Positions 17,401 to 26,064 of a stretch of 64,000 nucleotides of DNA are shown piece by piece. The notes below the pieces were generated by a model. The model saw only the letters and a list, made by a program, of their open reading frames with translations. It was not told where the DNA came from and made no database searches. The position numbers and the translations under genes were made by a program. Location of the stretch: positions 6,944,001 to 7,008,000 of the forward strand of contig NZ_CP035758.1 of assembly GCF_004208415.1 (NCBI RefSeq), written 5' to 3'. This DNA is from Ktedonosporobacter rubrisoli. Lineage in GTDB: Bacteria; Chloroflexota; Ktedonobacteria; Ktedonobacterales; Ktedonobacteraceae. Position 1 is the first letter of the stretch. Every line of letters starts with the position of its first letter.

Positions 17401-17604
17401 GGCATCTTATTCGAGCCCCTTTCTCTGCAGGAACAGCGCGTGCTGCGGCTGCTCACCACAGGATACACGAATCAGGAGATTGCCAACGAGCTGGTTGTCT
17501 CGGTTAACACAGTCAAGGATCATATGAAACACCTCTATCGCAAGCTGGGAGTGAGAAACCGCCTGCAGGCCAGCGAAGTTGCGCATCAGCTCAAGCTCTG
17601 CTGA
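14452..17604 (+). CDS. MalT-like LuxR-family ATP-dependent transcription regulator with an extra N-terminal domain
   Basis: 1050 residues. From about residue 160 the protein follows the LAL/MalT plan: Walker A AGFGKTTL at about residue 185, a STAND ATPase to about residue 450, TPR-like helical repeats to about residue 960, and a LuxR HTH (LSLQEQRVLRLLTTGYTNQE onward) at about residues 990-1047. The first 105 residues form an additional domain with many aromatics (SYWYGYRFLHGR, then KRYLG), reminiscent of short arm-type DNA-binding domains, followed by a Ser/Thr/Pro-rich linker. Start ATG has GGGAGGT. Members sense a ligand or protein with the TPR region and then oligomerise on DNA. Target genes unknown; the carboxylesterase downstream is a candidate. 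Confidence 0.88.
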   Translation: MPRRATYSVFWSQEINGYEIQNSRASEPIELTPDSQAWFAWLEEISSFAFRSRTGAYCTARKEEQRGHSYWYGYRFLHGRTSKRYLGTSADLSLARLEEIALLLANGPTSASHTSANLEPVSSKMAPISSSTSCASPTSSAWQQPLIASRLSPPSLPAAQIERPHLLTRLDMGLSHPLTLLQTPAGFGKTTLVNQWITQISARPTAPQIAWISLAATDNDPRRFWHMLITAQLIEQAAWALRSLATKPQIEIVELETVITLLLNELARCQADRLLILDNYHLIAEPAIHRTLTFFIEHLPTTLRVVLLSRTEPASLPLLRWRAEGTLLELHTAALRFSIEETDSFLRQILAFPLSASALAQLDTFIEGWPAGLRLLSTGLAEKRSAQEVEQALSSLHNQASSSTLYQLLLDYCVTEILDLQPEALQHFLLRTSVCSRLTRSLCASLPGSAQNCELFEATKRCGLLHEVLDETGTWFRYQAFLREALRHEAPLRLASHELRQFALGASYWYEQQALLQDAIEAAIQAQDMERAASLIERTDGNGQAYEAQRLQRWLSQMPEVVLSTHPRLCLLTALTLRFQIGSPSQTTRGRVEALLQMAEEAWKRQHKLSWPGAISAFRAMNAWQQEPLSQAVKYAQQALDLLPDEDTDRRRKEWRSACLFIVGIGHMYEGRFDEARQSLLEAHTESQEAADPHLAHLLLPLLGLSSFVQGQLHLAEGYYRQSLAAAVSREEKGQALLGLSHLALEWNELDEAEQQARQVLELVNDSLHELNNRAVILLALIEQARGRTISAQKQLATLMARLQTSSTPLTWQLLPDVVNLSISFHLATGNLQAAEHSLELQQRAGQTLNFMQQMILHILQARLLLIQGQTNAACRQLEALLPLAQERHLMHNALEIQVLLTLTHTACKQDRQAQQQLQQLLVQTRDEGFLRLFLSAGLPLMRVLHQLVPALQDKELRSYARTILRAFARAAEGSDLGTASGDGILFEPLSLQEQRVLRLLTTGYTNQEIANELVVSVNTVKDHMKHLYRKLGVRNRLQASEVAHQLKLC

Positions 17605-17832
17605 GTACCTCCACTCATAACTACCCCTTGAGCCACCCCTTTGCAGGATGTTCTTGCATCTCAGCCTGGCTATACTTTCAGCACATGCTTGAACTAGTAA
17701 ACTAGAGTTCCCAGGGAAACAGTAGAAATAGGCAAGAAGCATAAAGCCGAGCACTTACAAGAGCAAGCATAGCCTAACCATCGTTTCCTCGTGAAGACTG
17801 CACTTAGCTTAATACAAAAGGATAAATCAATC

Positions 17833-19407
17833 ATGGTAGCAAGAAAGCAGAGCAAAGATTTTAGCGCACTCGTACAGACTGACGCCGGCCCCATTCTCGG
17901 CACGGTATACGAAGAGTACCGGCTCTTCCAGGGCATTCCATACGCTGCGCCTCCAGTGGGCGAACTGCGCTGGAAGTCGCCGCAGCCGCCAGAACCATGG
18001 TCGGAACCACGCAACGCCACAAAACCCGGCAACTGGTGTCCCCAACCTCAGAGCGGGCTGGCCAATACGCCCGGCGGAGGGACTGAAGATTGCCTGTTTC
18101 TCAACGTGACCACGCCTCACGCGGCAAGCGTGGGACAGCTAAAGCCCGTCATGGTCTGGCTGCATGGCGGAGGACCCGTTGGCGCGGGCAGCCCTTTTGA
18201 CGCCCATCGGCTGGCCCTCATCGGCGATGTCGTGGTCGTGACCCTCAACTATCGGCTGGGCATCTTTGGCTTTTTCGGTTATCCAGGACTGCAAGGGGCC
18301 GGCGGCTTTGGCCTCGAAGATCAGCAGGCCGCCTTACGCTGGGTGCAGCGCAATATAGCGGCCTTTGGCGGCGATCCGCAGAACGTAACCCTGTTTGGCC
18401 AATCCTATGGCGGGCTCTGCACAACCATGCAATTGAGCTCACCAACAGCTGTCGGCTTATTCCAGCGCGCCATAATACAGAGCGATCCGGCAGCCGCTAA
18501 CTTTCCGCGCAACGCCTTTACCGAAGGCGCCCCGGCCCTTCCCAGCCTGTGGCGTTCGCGCGCTGAAGTGGAAGCCCTGGGCCAATACATAGTTGAGAGT
18601 GAAGGCTGGCTTGATCCGGCTAAAACCGATCCCACTACAGCTCTGAAGATCCTGCGCAGCCTGCCTGCCACCAGCCTGATACCGGCCACAGCAGCCTTCT
18701 CCTGTCCAGTCTTTGGCAATGCAGTTCAGCCAGAAAATCCAGCCCAGGCCTTACGAAGCGGACATTTTCAGCAAATGACGGTGATGGCAGGAGGCACACG
18801 CGACGAGGCTCGCTACTTTGTAGGAGTCGGCTATGATTTTCAGGGTCGGCCCCTACAATCAATCACGGCTGAACGCTACGCAGCACTACTTACAGAGTCC
18901 TTTGGCGAGGCCGCCCCAGAAATCCGCGAGCGCTATCCGCTCAGCGACTACGAATCGCCAGGTTTAGCCTGGGCAAGCGTTATCAGCGATGGCGTATGGG
19001 CTCTTGGCAACTGGCAACAGAATCGAGCGCTTGCTGAGCAAGTGCCGCTTTACGTCTACGAGTTCGCTGATCGTCAGGCTCCCCATATTGCCTCGTTCTT
19101 ACCAGATGTTCCGCCGGGAGCCTACCACGCCGCAGAGCTCAATTACCTGTTAGATTTCTTCGACCAGCCTGCGCAACTGGCGCCCGAGCAGCAGCGATTA
19201 TCAGAGCAGATGATCCGCTATTGGACAAACTTTGCCCGTACAGGCAATCCAAATAGCTCAGATCTCCCCGCCTGGCCTTTCTTTGATCCAGGCAAAGCCG
19301 TACCGTATGTGCAAGCGCTGACGACAGCTAAAGCGGGTGGAATACGGGGCATTGATCTGGCTGCCGAACATCAGCTCGACTTCTGGTCAGACTTACGCGC
19401 CGGGTAG
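17833..19407 (+). CDS. Type B carboxylesterase
   Basis: 524 residues of the carboxylesterase/para-nitrobenzyl esterase family (alpha/beta hydrolase). Visible blocks: FQGIPYAAPPVGELRW near the start, EDCLFLNV, the oxyanion loop WLHGGG, nucleophile elbow GQSYGG at about residue 191 (family usually GESAG), GGTRDEARYF with the acid, and the catalytic His in AYHAAELNYL. No signal peptide, so cytoplasmic. I start at the ATG at 17833 because AAAAGGAT lies at good spacing; a GTG 14 codons upstream has no ribosome site. It hydrolyses unknown carboxylic esters. Confidence 0.92.
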   Translation: MVARKQSKDFSALVQTDAGPILGTVYEEYRLFQGIPYAAPPVGELRWKSPQPPEPWSEPRNATKPGNWCPQPQSGLANTPGGGTEDCLFLNVTTPHAASVGQLKPVMVWLHGGGPVGAGSPFDAHRLALIGDVVVVTLNYRLGIFGFFGYPGLQGAGGFGLEDQQAALRWVQRNIAAFGGDPQNVTLFGQSYGGLCTTMQLSSPTAVGLFQRAIIQSDPAAANFPRNAFTEGAPALPSLWRSRAEVEALGQYIVESEGWLDPAKTDPTTALKILRSLPATSLIPATAAFSCPVFGNAVQPENPAQALRSGHFQQMTVMAGGTRDEARYFVGVGYDFQGRPLQSITAERYAALLTESFGEAAPEIRERYPLSDYESPGLAWASVISDGVWALGNWQQNRALAEQVPLYVYEFADRQAPHIASFLPDVPPGAYHAAELNYLLDFFDQPAQLAPEQQRLSEQMIRYWTNFARTGNPNSSDLPAWPFFDPGKAVPYVQALTTAKAGGIRGIDLAAEHQLDFWSDLRAG

Positions 19408-19684
19408 CCCCACCCAAATCACAAGCTTGAAAGAGACGCTGCCAGCTGCATTCTTGTGTGCCTGGCAGATTTTCCGGCCTCGCTTGGACAAACCCGATCT
19501 TTGCACACTGCAGCCAGGGGTTTCCAGTTCTCCACAATGGGATTGTCAAGGGCTCATTCGCTCGCGATGCTCCTTAACTTGAGGGCAGGTATTGTGGCGC
19601 GCTCCAACGTTTCCCTTTGCGTCTCGCCGCTCTCAGGTAGGGAAAAACGAGAAAAGGAAAGCCATTGAACAACAATCAAGCTCA

Positions 19685-19714
19685 GTGACAAGTAGCCCTG
19701 GAGCATGCTATAAT
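19685..19714 (+). promoter_or_regulatory. Extended -10 promoter for the CxxC-pair protein gene
   Basis: GTGACA, 18-base spacer and a perfect TATAAT preceded by TGC (extended -10). It lies 49 bases before the TTG start at 19764. The upstream part of the gap (19408-19684) shows no gene. Confidence 0.7.
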
Positions 19715-19763
19715 AAATGAAGCATTTATCTCTAGCTTATCTAGTACTGCGGAGAATGTTGCT

Positions 19764-20132
19764 TTGAGCAATCACTATACACCTGGTTCTGGTGGCGGGG
19801 CTTCAAGCAACGGTAATACGTTTGTCAATCGTCGAGATGTGCGTGCCAACAACATGACAGGCGCGCTACCTCTGTTGGGATCAACCAGTACGGAGCGGGG
19901 CTATGCGGGCTCGTATCAGTTCGAGCAGATGATCGAATCGCTGCGCGAACTCTTCGAACAGGATCGACAGATGGCGAGCCAGCCTGACTCAACACGCTGT
20001 GGAATTTGTTACCTACATTTTCCTGTCAGCGATCTTCGCTACCGCGACGAAGGGTTTTATATATGCCGGAGCTGTGAAAAAGCCCTGGGAAACCAGATAT
20101 TGCCGATGCTGCACGTTCAGCAAAAACTTTAA
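19764..20132 (+). CDS. Uncharacterised protein with a paired CxxC zinc motif
   Basis: 122 residues. The first 45 are Gly/Ser/Asn-rich and probably disordered. A helical stretch follows (FEQMIESLRELFEQDRQ), then a C-x2-C ... C-x2-C pair (CGICYLHFP and ICRSCEKAL) about 25 residues apart, a treble-clef or ribbon-like zinc site. The start is a TTG with GGAGAA upstream, supported by the strong promoter at 19685-19714. No known family recognised. Confidence 0.65.
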   Translation: MSNHYTPGSGGGASSNGNTFVNRRDVRANNMTGALPLLGSTSTERGYAGSYQFEQMIESLRELFEQDRQMASQPDSTRCGICYLHFPVSDLRYRDEGFYICRSCEKALGNQILPMLHVQQKL

Positions 20133-20153
20133 CAGTTAGTTCAAAAATAGATT

Positions 20154-20173
20154 ATCCCTGAAAACTCAGGGAT
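20154..20173. terminator. Short hairpin after the CxxC-pair gene
   Basis: Arms ATCCCTGA and TCAGGGAT with an AAAC loop, 21 bases after the stop. No T-run, so a weak terminator at best. The rest of 20174-20404 shows nothing I can name. Confidence 0.4.
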
Positions 20174-20404
20174 TAGCGAGCTCCAAGGGCTCATCCTTGC
20201 TGGCCGCCGGGAAGGTAGTAATGCCAGTGGGCAATACTACTTTCCGGTACAGCATGTCCCGCCCTGACAACTTTTCCCTGGCAATTTCTTAACATGGGAT
20301 CATCCTATACTTCTCCACAAAGGCGATTCGTTCGACCGCGACGCCCCTGGATCTTCCACTTTCGTCATCTCTCAAGCCGATCTGAAGCGAAACGTGCGTG
20401 AGCT

Positions 20405-21409
20405 TTAACGCATGCGAGCCAGCAGCACCTTATAGCGCGTATTACCACCAACCTCCTCAAGTGTTTTGAAGCACGTGGCCAGCACCGGCTCATACTTCAG
20501 GAAGCGATTAGCTACCAGATAGAAACGTCCCTGGGGGCGCAACACCTGCGCCGCCTCGCGTATAAAGCGCTCAGCAATATCCTTCGTCTGGATGCCCCCT
20601 TGATGGAACGGGGGATTCGTCGCCACAAGGTCAAAGCGCTGCTCCAGAACAGCCCGAGCCCCATCGCTGGGCAGAGCCCGAATATTTGGCAAGCCACTTT
20701 GCGCTATTGCCCGCTGGCTAGCGGCAACCGCAGCCAGACTGACATCAACCATCGTCACCTGTCCCTGGATCGCCTGGCGAGCAATATGCAAACCTATAAA
20801 GCCTCCACCGCAGCCAATATCCAACGCCTCATCAGTCTCACGCACCTCTAAGGCCTCAAGCAATAAACGCGTCCCCTCGTCTAGCTGATTGGAGGCAAAA
20901 ACTTTGAGCTCACGTCCTGGCAGTTCCGGCGGCGCAGTTGTTGCGGCCTTGCGGGCACGCAGAACGCGCTGCCCCTTACTGATCAAGAGCGTCTCAACAG
21001 GCCCGAATGCATCCTGCATCCGTTTGGCGAAGGAAAGAATACCGCGATCCTTGGAACCCGTTATATAGAGATGGCCGCCAGGCTTGAGCGCATAGGCCGC
21101 CACCTCCAGAGCATAATGCATCCAGGCATTGCTCGGCTGATAGAGTAGATTCATGACAGCTACATCCAGCGTCGCTGGTGGATGGTGTAAGATATAGTCG
21201 TGAAACGCACAATGGCTCATGCGAGCCCGTGGGTGTGCGGCCATGACAGCCGTAGCGTTAGCCAGGTTGTCCTCGGCCAGGACCAGGCTTGCACCTGGCT
21301 GTTTCGCGACATAGGAAACAAAGGGATCGGCAGCCGAATTCAGCACAAGCACGCGATCCTCAGCTGAAAGTTGTACTGTATCACATAAAAGACAAGATGG
21401 GAGTATCAT
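20405..21409 (-). CDS. rsmC: RsmC-like class I methyltransferase (16S rRNA m2G1207 type)
   Basis: 334 residues, two tandem Rossmann-like halves as in RsmC/RlmG. The N-terminal half is degenerate. The C-terminal half has the SAM site (ALDIGCGGGFIGL) and the N2-guanine catalytic motif NPPFHQGG. RsmC methylates G1207 of 16S rRNA in the small subunit. The frame is open upstream, but the ATG at 21409 gives the family length and a clean N-terminus. It diverges from the aldolase gene with only three bases between the two start codons. Confidence 0.82.
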   Translation of the reverse strand: MILPSCLLCDTVQLSAEDRVLVLNSAADPFVSYVAKQPGASLVLAEDNLANATAVMAAHPRARMSHCAFHDYILHHPPATLDVAVMNLLYQPSNAWMHYALEVAAYALKPGGHLYITGSKDRGILSFAKRMQDAFGPVETLLISKGQRVLRARKAATTAPPELPGRELKVFASNQLDEGTRLLLEALEVRETDEALDIGCGGGFIGLHIARQAIQGQVTMVDVSLAAVAASQRAIAQSGLPNIRALPSDGARAVLEQRFDLVATNPPFHQGGIQTKDIAERFIREAAQVLRPQGRFYLVANRFLKYEPVLATCFKTLEEVGGNTRYKVLLARMR

Positions 21410-21412
21410 AGT

Positions 21413-22078
21413 ATGGCCCTCTATATTGATTGCGCTTATCTTGATGATATCACGCAAGTGTGCAAAACCATACCAGTAGCCGGCGTTACCACCAATCCAA
21501 GCTTGATGCTGAACGCCTGCCAGCGCGGCCAGAAGCTTAGCCCACGACAACTCTTACAAGAACTGCTAGCACGTATAGAGGGAACTATCTTCATCCAGCC
21601 GGGCGAGACAGAAGAGGAAGAAGCCGTCAAGGAAGCCCTCTCCTATATCGAGCTTGCCCCCGAACGCGTAATCCCCAAGATCCCTATGACCCAGACCGGC
21701 ATGCGCATAGCGCTCCAACTAAAAAGCGCCAGGCACCGCATAGCCTTTACAGCAATTACCACAGTCGCCCAGGTCTATTGCGCAACCATGGCCCAGGCAG
21801 ATTATGTGATTCCCTACTATAATCGCTTAACCAGTGCCGGCGTTGACGCCCGCGAGCGCATCACAGATATGGTCAGTTTACTAGAAAAGCAGCAACTTCC
21901 TACCCGCGTCCTGGCTGCCAGTTTGAAATCATCGATCGAAACCTCAGAGGCCCTCCTGGCAGGTGCGCACGATTTGACCGCCGCGCCCTCCGTTCTCCTG
22001 GAGATGGTGCGCAACCCTCAGAGCGAGCAGGCTGTAGAAAAGTTTAAACAGGATTGGCAAAAGATGAAAACACTGTAA
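21413..22078 (+). CDS. Transaldolase / fructose-6-phosphate aldolase family protein
   Basis: 221 residues, the size of the short Fsa/TalC class. N-terminus YIDCAYLDDI matches the family's first strand and GVTTNPSLML the first phosphate/aldehyde loop. The Schiff-base lysine is Lys89 in VIPKIPMT. YYNRLTSAG and ASLKSS are later active-site strands. It transfers or cleaves dihydroxyacetone units in sugar metabolism. True transaldolase and Fsa activity cannot be told apart by eye. GGGAG precedes the ATG, inside the rsmC start region. Confidence 0.87.
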   Translation: MALYIDCAYLDDITQVCKTIPVAGVTTNPSLMLNACQRGQKLSPRQLLQELLARIEGTIFIQPGETEEEEAVKEALSYIELAPERVIPKIPMTQTGMRIALQLKSARHRIAFTAITTVAQVYCATMAQADYVIPYYNRLTSAGVDARERITDMVSLLEKQQLPTRVLAASLKSSIETSEALLAGAHDLTAAPSVLLEMVRNPQSEQAVEKFKQDWQKMKTL

Positions 22079-22179
22079 TGAAACATTTCGCTATATCACT
22101 CTCCAAATATGAAAATTAATTCATTCTAGCGCGGGCACATTTCATGTGATCGTCATCGCTGCATGGTATAGTATCTGTG

Positions 22180-22712
22180 TAACCGAACGGAAAAGAAAAC
22201 CCCGGGGCGGGGAAGTGAGAGGGAGGCACAGGCAAAGACGAGGTACAGGAGGCGGGAAGGTGAAGGGGGAAAGGACTCGTCTTTGCGAGGGGAGAAGCAT
22301 TCGGTAAGGCTCCGTAGCGCAAAGCCAGGGACTTGTGGGGGGTGGACAGGCAATGGTTGTAGATGTCGGCGGTTCTGTCAGGGTAGAAGTAATTATTCAG
22401 CTGGCTGGATGACGGCACCGGGAACACTGGCTTCTGGCTCTGGTCGGTGTGAGGGGCCAAATGTGTAGTAGTTTAACTACTACCATCTGATAATTGGATT
22501 GCATGGTGCAGCATGAGAGGATGTGCGGTGGAAGTGCTTTTATGGGCATGTAGGCCTGCACGCCTGCATTCTCCCTTAAGGATGTCCTTATTCATCCGGG
22601 CCCATATAAGGGGGAGCGCCTGGAACTAATTTGGGGCAATACATGTGGATGTTATGTGGTGGGGCAATGTCACCAGGAAGCCCGAGAAAGATTGCTTCTC
22701 GGGCTTCTTTTT
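22180..22712 (+). ncRNA. Candidate large structured noncoding RNA, about 530 bases, family unknown
   Basis: A gene-free 658-base gap (22079-22736) holds a coherent RNA unit on the plus strand. An extended -10 (TGG then TATAGT, 22164-22172) predicts a start near 22180, and a strong intrinsic terminator ends at 22712. Between them are nested helices: ACCGAA 22182-22187 with TTCGGT 22300-22305; GCAAAGACGAG 22232-22242 with CTCGTCTTTGC 22276-22286; CACCG 22416-22420 with CGGTG 22445-22449; GTAGTAG 22465-22471 with CTACTAC 22477-22483; CTCCC 22571-22575 with GGGAG 22612-22616, enclosing GGATG 22580-22584 with CATCC 22593-22597. The 5' third is G-rich. I could not match RNase P, tmRNA, 6S or SRP RNA signatures. 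No -35 is obvious. Confidence 0.6.
22677..22712 (+). terminator. Strong intrinsic terminator
   Basis: Stem GAAGCCCGAGAA / TTCTCGGGCTTC (12 bp), seven-base loop, followed on the plus strand by TTTTT. The orientation of the T-run shows that it ends a plus-strand transcript, either the candidate RNA or a long aldolase message, rather than the minus-strand gene that ends at 22737. Confidence 0.88.
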
Positions 22713-22736
22713 GCTTTCTGCACCTTCCGCAACTCC

Positions 22737-23135
22737 TCAGTATGCCGCCATGGCCGAACGGTTCAAATTCGCATTTACCACATCAAGAATAGTCTTGGTT
22801 GTAAATGGCTTTGTCAGATAAGCCTGGGCGCCAGACAGGCGGCCTTTGAGGCGATCAATGATACCGCTATGGCGGGTCAGCATCACAATGATAGCCTTGT
22901 TCCAGGGAGTCTTTGAGCGTAAATAACGTGCAATGGCGTACCCATTCATCTTGGGAAGGTCGATATCGAGAAATATCAAATCGGGAACTTGCTGTAGCTC
23001 GTGCGTGGTCACCGCCCGTAAAGCCTCGATCCCATCCGGATAAGAAACTACATTAAATCCAGCCCGTTTCAGGCTAACTTCTACAATTTTTCGGACCGTA
23101 GGAGAATCATCTATAACCATGACTAGCTTGCTCAT
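22737..23135 (-). CDS. Single-domain response regulator (CheY/PilG-like)
   Basis: 132 residues consisting of one receiver domain. The acidic pair is Asp9-Asp10, the phosphoryl acceptor Asp57 (FLDIDLP), the switch Thr in VMLTRHS and Lys109 in YLTKPF. The sequence PTVRKIVEVSLKRAGF and LPKMNGYAIAR resembles receivers of twitching/gliding or chemotaxis-like systems. There is no output domain and no kinase next to it. ATG has AGGAG at suitable distance. It acts by protein-protein contact in the cytoplasm. Confidence 0.9.
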   Translation of the reverse strand: MSKLVMVIDDSPTVRKIVEVSLKRAGFNVVSYPDGIEALRAVTTHELQQVPDLIFLDIDLPKMNGYAIARYLRSKTPWNKAIIVMLTRHSGIIDRLKGRLSGAQAYLTKPFTTKTILDVVNANLNRSAMAAY

Positions 23136-23353
23136 ACGCCGGCTGCTCCTGGTGGTATATACCTTTTTAACTATTTGATCCCTATTAAGTATGCAAGCAA
23201 ATCTTTATCTGTTACAATGACGAGTACACGACAACTAGATAACAACTTTGCCACTTTTATCAAATAAGCATCCTTCGGGATACCTGTCTATTATATAAGG
23301 AAATTTGTATCTTTGGTATCTGTTAGCAAGCGTTCGCAGTTAAAGAGAAAAAT

Positions 23354-25933
23354 ATGAAGCTAAATCTGCGATTAAGGCGTGAACGCGAACTGCGCGGGTG
23401 GTCGCAGGCCAAAGTAGCCGAAGAAGTTGGGACCGATCCGGCGACGGTAAGCCGCTGGGAGCGTAGCCTTTCCTTTCCCTATCCACATTTTCGCGAGAAA
23501 CTTTGTCTACTTTTTGGCAAAAATGCCGAGGAACTGGGCCTGGTCCAGGAAGATAGCGCTGAGCCGGCAGAGCCGGCAGTAGACCCCACCTCTAGCCACC
23601 ACGCGCTAGCCACCCCACTCTCCCTGCCACTCTATGATCCTGCTATTCCTCTACCTTCCAGCATCAGTGTAGGGCTCGTCGGCCGGGATCATCTGTTAGA
23701 GCAATTAAGAGAGCGCCTTTGCGGCGGCGGGAGCATAACATTGACAGCACTCAATGGACTGCCAGGTGTCGGTAAAACCGCGCTGGCTGTGCAACTGGCC
23801 CACGATCCCAGTGTACGGACCCATTTTTGCGATGGTCTGCTCTGGGCTGCACTGGGACCACGGCCTAACGTTCTTGGGCAGCTCAGCCGCTGGGGAGCGT
23901 TGCTGGGCATCGCCACATCTGAGATGGTAAACAAGAGTTGCGCCCATGACCTGGCCGAAGCCATTCGTGCCGCCATAGGCATGCGCCGCATGCTCCTTGT
24001 CATCGATGACGCCTGGGACCTTGAAGATGCCCTGGCCTTCAAAGTTGGTGGTCCGCACTGCGCCTTCATCCTGACGACGCGCTTCCCTACGCTGGCCCTG
24101 GGCTTTACCAGCGATGGTGCAACCCTTGTCGAAGAGCTAGATGAAGACGATGGTATCGAGCTGTTAAAAAAGCTTGCGCCTGGCATCGATATACTCGAAA
24201 CCGAAGTCATGCGCGATCTCATCCATTCCGTGGGTGGTCTGCCCCTGGCCCTTACCTTGATGGGCAAATATCTACGCGCGCAGGCCTATAGCCAGCAACC
24301 ACGCCGCATTCGCGGCGCAGTCCAGCGCTTACTTAATGTGCAGGAACGCCTGCAGCTCAGTGAGCCCTATGCCTTAGTCGAGCGGCATCCAAGCCTTGAA
24401 CAGGGCGAGAAGCTTTCGCTTCAATCAGTTATTGCCGTAAGCGACCAGCTACTCGATGAGCAGGCTCGGCAAGCCTTACGCGCCCTGGCAGTCTTTCCGG
24501 CCAAACCCAACACCTTCTGTGAGGAAGCCGCAGTAGCCGTTACCAACCTTCCCCATGACGTTCTCGACAGCTTAACTGACGCCGGGCTACTAGAGAGCCG
24601 TGGCCCGAACCGCTACACGCTCCATCAGACTATCTCTGACTACGCCAGGCTCAATTTACAGGATGATGAGCCCTATCAGCGTTTTGTTAGCTATTATGCC
24701 GATTACGTTGAAAAACAGGCAAAAAATATCGCCCTCATGGAAGAAGAGAGCAGCAATATTCTGGAGGCGCTGCGCCTGGCCAGCGAGCGCGGCATGCAAG
24801 CTGAGCTGGTAGGCGGGGCCAACGCATTTACGCACTTCTGGCTGGCTCGCGCGCTCTATACTTTAGCCGAGCAATACCTACTCAAGGCATATGTAGCGGC
24901 TCAACAATTGGGGAACGCGGCAGAGATCGCCACCACGCTGCAACATCTTGGCGAGGTCAACGTCTGGCTGAGCGAATATGAACGAGCCGAGCACTATCTA
25001 CAGCAGGGCTTAGGCCTGGCCAGACAGCAGAAAAACATGCTGCAGATCAGCGAATTGCTCTATGAGCTCGGAGAAGCCATGCGGCGCAGTGGACAGAATA
25101 CTCAGGCTATGGCATACTACCAGGAAGGCTTAGAATTAGCCCGGCGTAGCGAGCATTATGAGCTCATGTGTCTGACCCTGGCTCCCCTTGGCAGATACGC
25201 TTGCGATCGAGGGGATTATAGACGCGCAAACGACTATTTACGCGAAGGCTTAAGCCTGGCCCGCCGCCTGGGCTTACGTGAGCCCATGATTGTTCTGCTC
25301 ACTACCCTGGGCAAGGTAGGCTTTGAGATAGGAGACTTCGCGCAGGCCGCGCAATACGAGCAAGAAGCCTTTGAGCTGGCCCAGCAACTCGGCCTGCACT
25401 CTCTTATGTGCTGGATACTGGTCTGCCTGGGAGCAAATGCCTGCGGCAGCGGTAATCTAGACAAAGCCAACACCTATTTACAAGAGGGATTAGAGCTGGC
25501 CTACAGGCTACAATATCATGAAATGATCGCCTTGGCCTTGATCAATCTCATCGGCACAGCGAGAAAAGTTGGCAATTACGCGCAGGCCGAGCAGTATTAC
25601 CGTGAAGGCCTGACGGCAATCGACAAATTAAGCAATTCATGGTATCTATGTGCCTTAACGTTTGAATGGAGCGAAATACACATAGGTAGAAACGACCTTG
25701 CTGTGGCAACCGAGACCGCCCATAAAGCGTTGTCCTATGTGCCTGAAGGCAATCGAGAATTCGCTTTACAGGGCAAATACACCCTGGCACGCCTTGCCGC
25801 GCTACAAGAAAATTTCTCCGAGGCTCGGCGCCTGGGACAGGAGTGCCTTAACGAATACCAAGCAAATGGCCATCGTCAAGGTGCCCGGGTTAAAACCTGG
25901 CTCGCCTCGCTTCCCAACACAGATCAGTCATAA
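23354..25933 (+). CDS. XRE-HTH / NB-ARC-like STAND ATPase / TPR regulator
   Basis: 859 residues. Residues 1-65 are a Cro/CI HTH (WSQAKVAEEVGTDPATVSRW). An NB-ARC-type NTPase follows: VGRDHLLEQL, Walker A GLPGVGKTAL at about 135, Walker B MLLVIDDAW at about 213, and the GLPL motif near 295. From about 480 to 840 there are tetratricopeptide repeats of roughly 40 residues (QAMAYYQEGLELARR and similar). This is the plan of bacterial STAND regulators that bind DNA with the HTH and open on ligand binding to the TPR arch. The ligand and targets are unknown. Confidence 0.9.
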   Translation: MKLNLRLRRERELRGWSQAKVAEEVGTDPATVSRWERSLSFPYPHFREKLCLLFGKNAEELGLVQEDSAEPAEPAVDPTSSHHALATPLSLPLYDPAIPLPSSISVGLVGRDHLLEQLRERLCGGGSITLTALNGLPGVGKTALAVQLAHDPSVRTHFCDGLLWAALGPRPNVLGQLSRWGALLGIATSEMVNKSCAHDLAEAIRAAIGMRRMLLVIDDAWDLEDALAFKVGGPHCAFILTTRFPTLALGFTSDGATLVEELDEDDGIELLKKLAPGIDILETEVMRDLIHSVGGLPLALTLMGKYLRAQAYSQQPRRIRGAVQRLLNVQERLQLSEPYALVERHPSLEQGEKLSLQSVIAVSDQLLDEQARQALRALAVFPAKPNTFCEEAAVAVTNLPHDVLDSLTDAGLLESRGPNRYTLHQTISDYARLNLQDDEPYQRFVSYYADYVEKQAKNIALMEEESSNILEALRLASERGMQAELVGGANAFTHFWLARALYTLAEQYLLKAYVAAQQLGNAAEIATTLQHLGEVNVWLSEYERAEHYLQQGLGLARQQKNMLQISELLYELGEAMRRSGQNTQAMAYYQEGLELARRSEHYELMCLTLAPLGRYACDRGDYRRANDYLREGLSLARRLGLREPMIVLLTTLGKVGFEIGDFAQAAQYEQEAFELAQQLGLHSLMCWILVCLGANACGSGNLDKANTYLQEGLELAYRLQYHEMIALALINLIGTARKVGNYAQAEQYYREGLTAIDKLSNSWYLCALTFEWSEIHIGRNDLAVATETAHKALSYVPEGNREFALQGKYTLARLAALQENFSEARRLGQECLNEYQANGHRQGARVKTWLASLPNTDQS

Positions 25934-26064
25934 ATCGTCGGAGAAAGCGAAGCGGCCAGGGCTTTTCTGGCAAGCTTGACGGAAAACCCTCTTTATAGGA
26001 ATAGTCCAAACATGATACAATAGTCCCATTGTAAGATGGGGATCAGAAATGTCACCTGGCAGGC

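Noticed and set aside
22305..22345. Cyclic-di-GMP (GEMM) riboswitch, because of GCGCAAAGCCAGGG
   Set aside because: The partner helix and tetraloop receptor do not occur, and no gene follows on that strand. A similar GCAAAGCC at 50593 fails for the same reasons.
22116..22460. 114-codon minus-strand open frame
   Set aside because: Pro/Ser-rich product arises from the G-rich complementary strand of the candidate RNA; no ribosome site.
22180..22712. RNase P RNA, tmRNA, 6S RNA
   Set aside because: No P4 core GAGGAAAGTCC or ACAGAA partner, no tRNA-like ends or tag reading frame, and no single central bubble structure.
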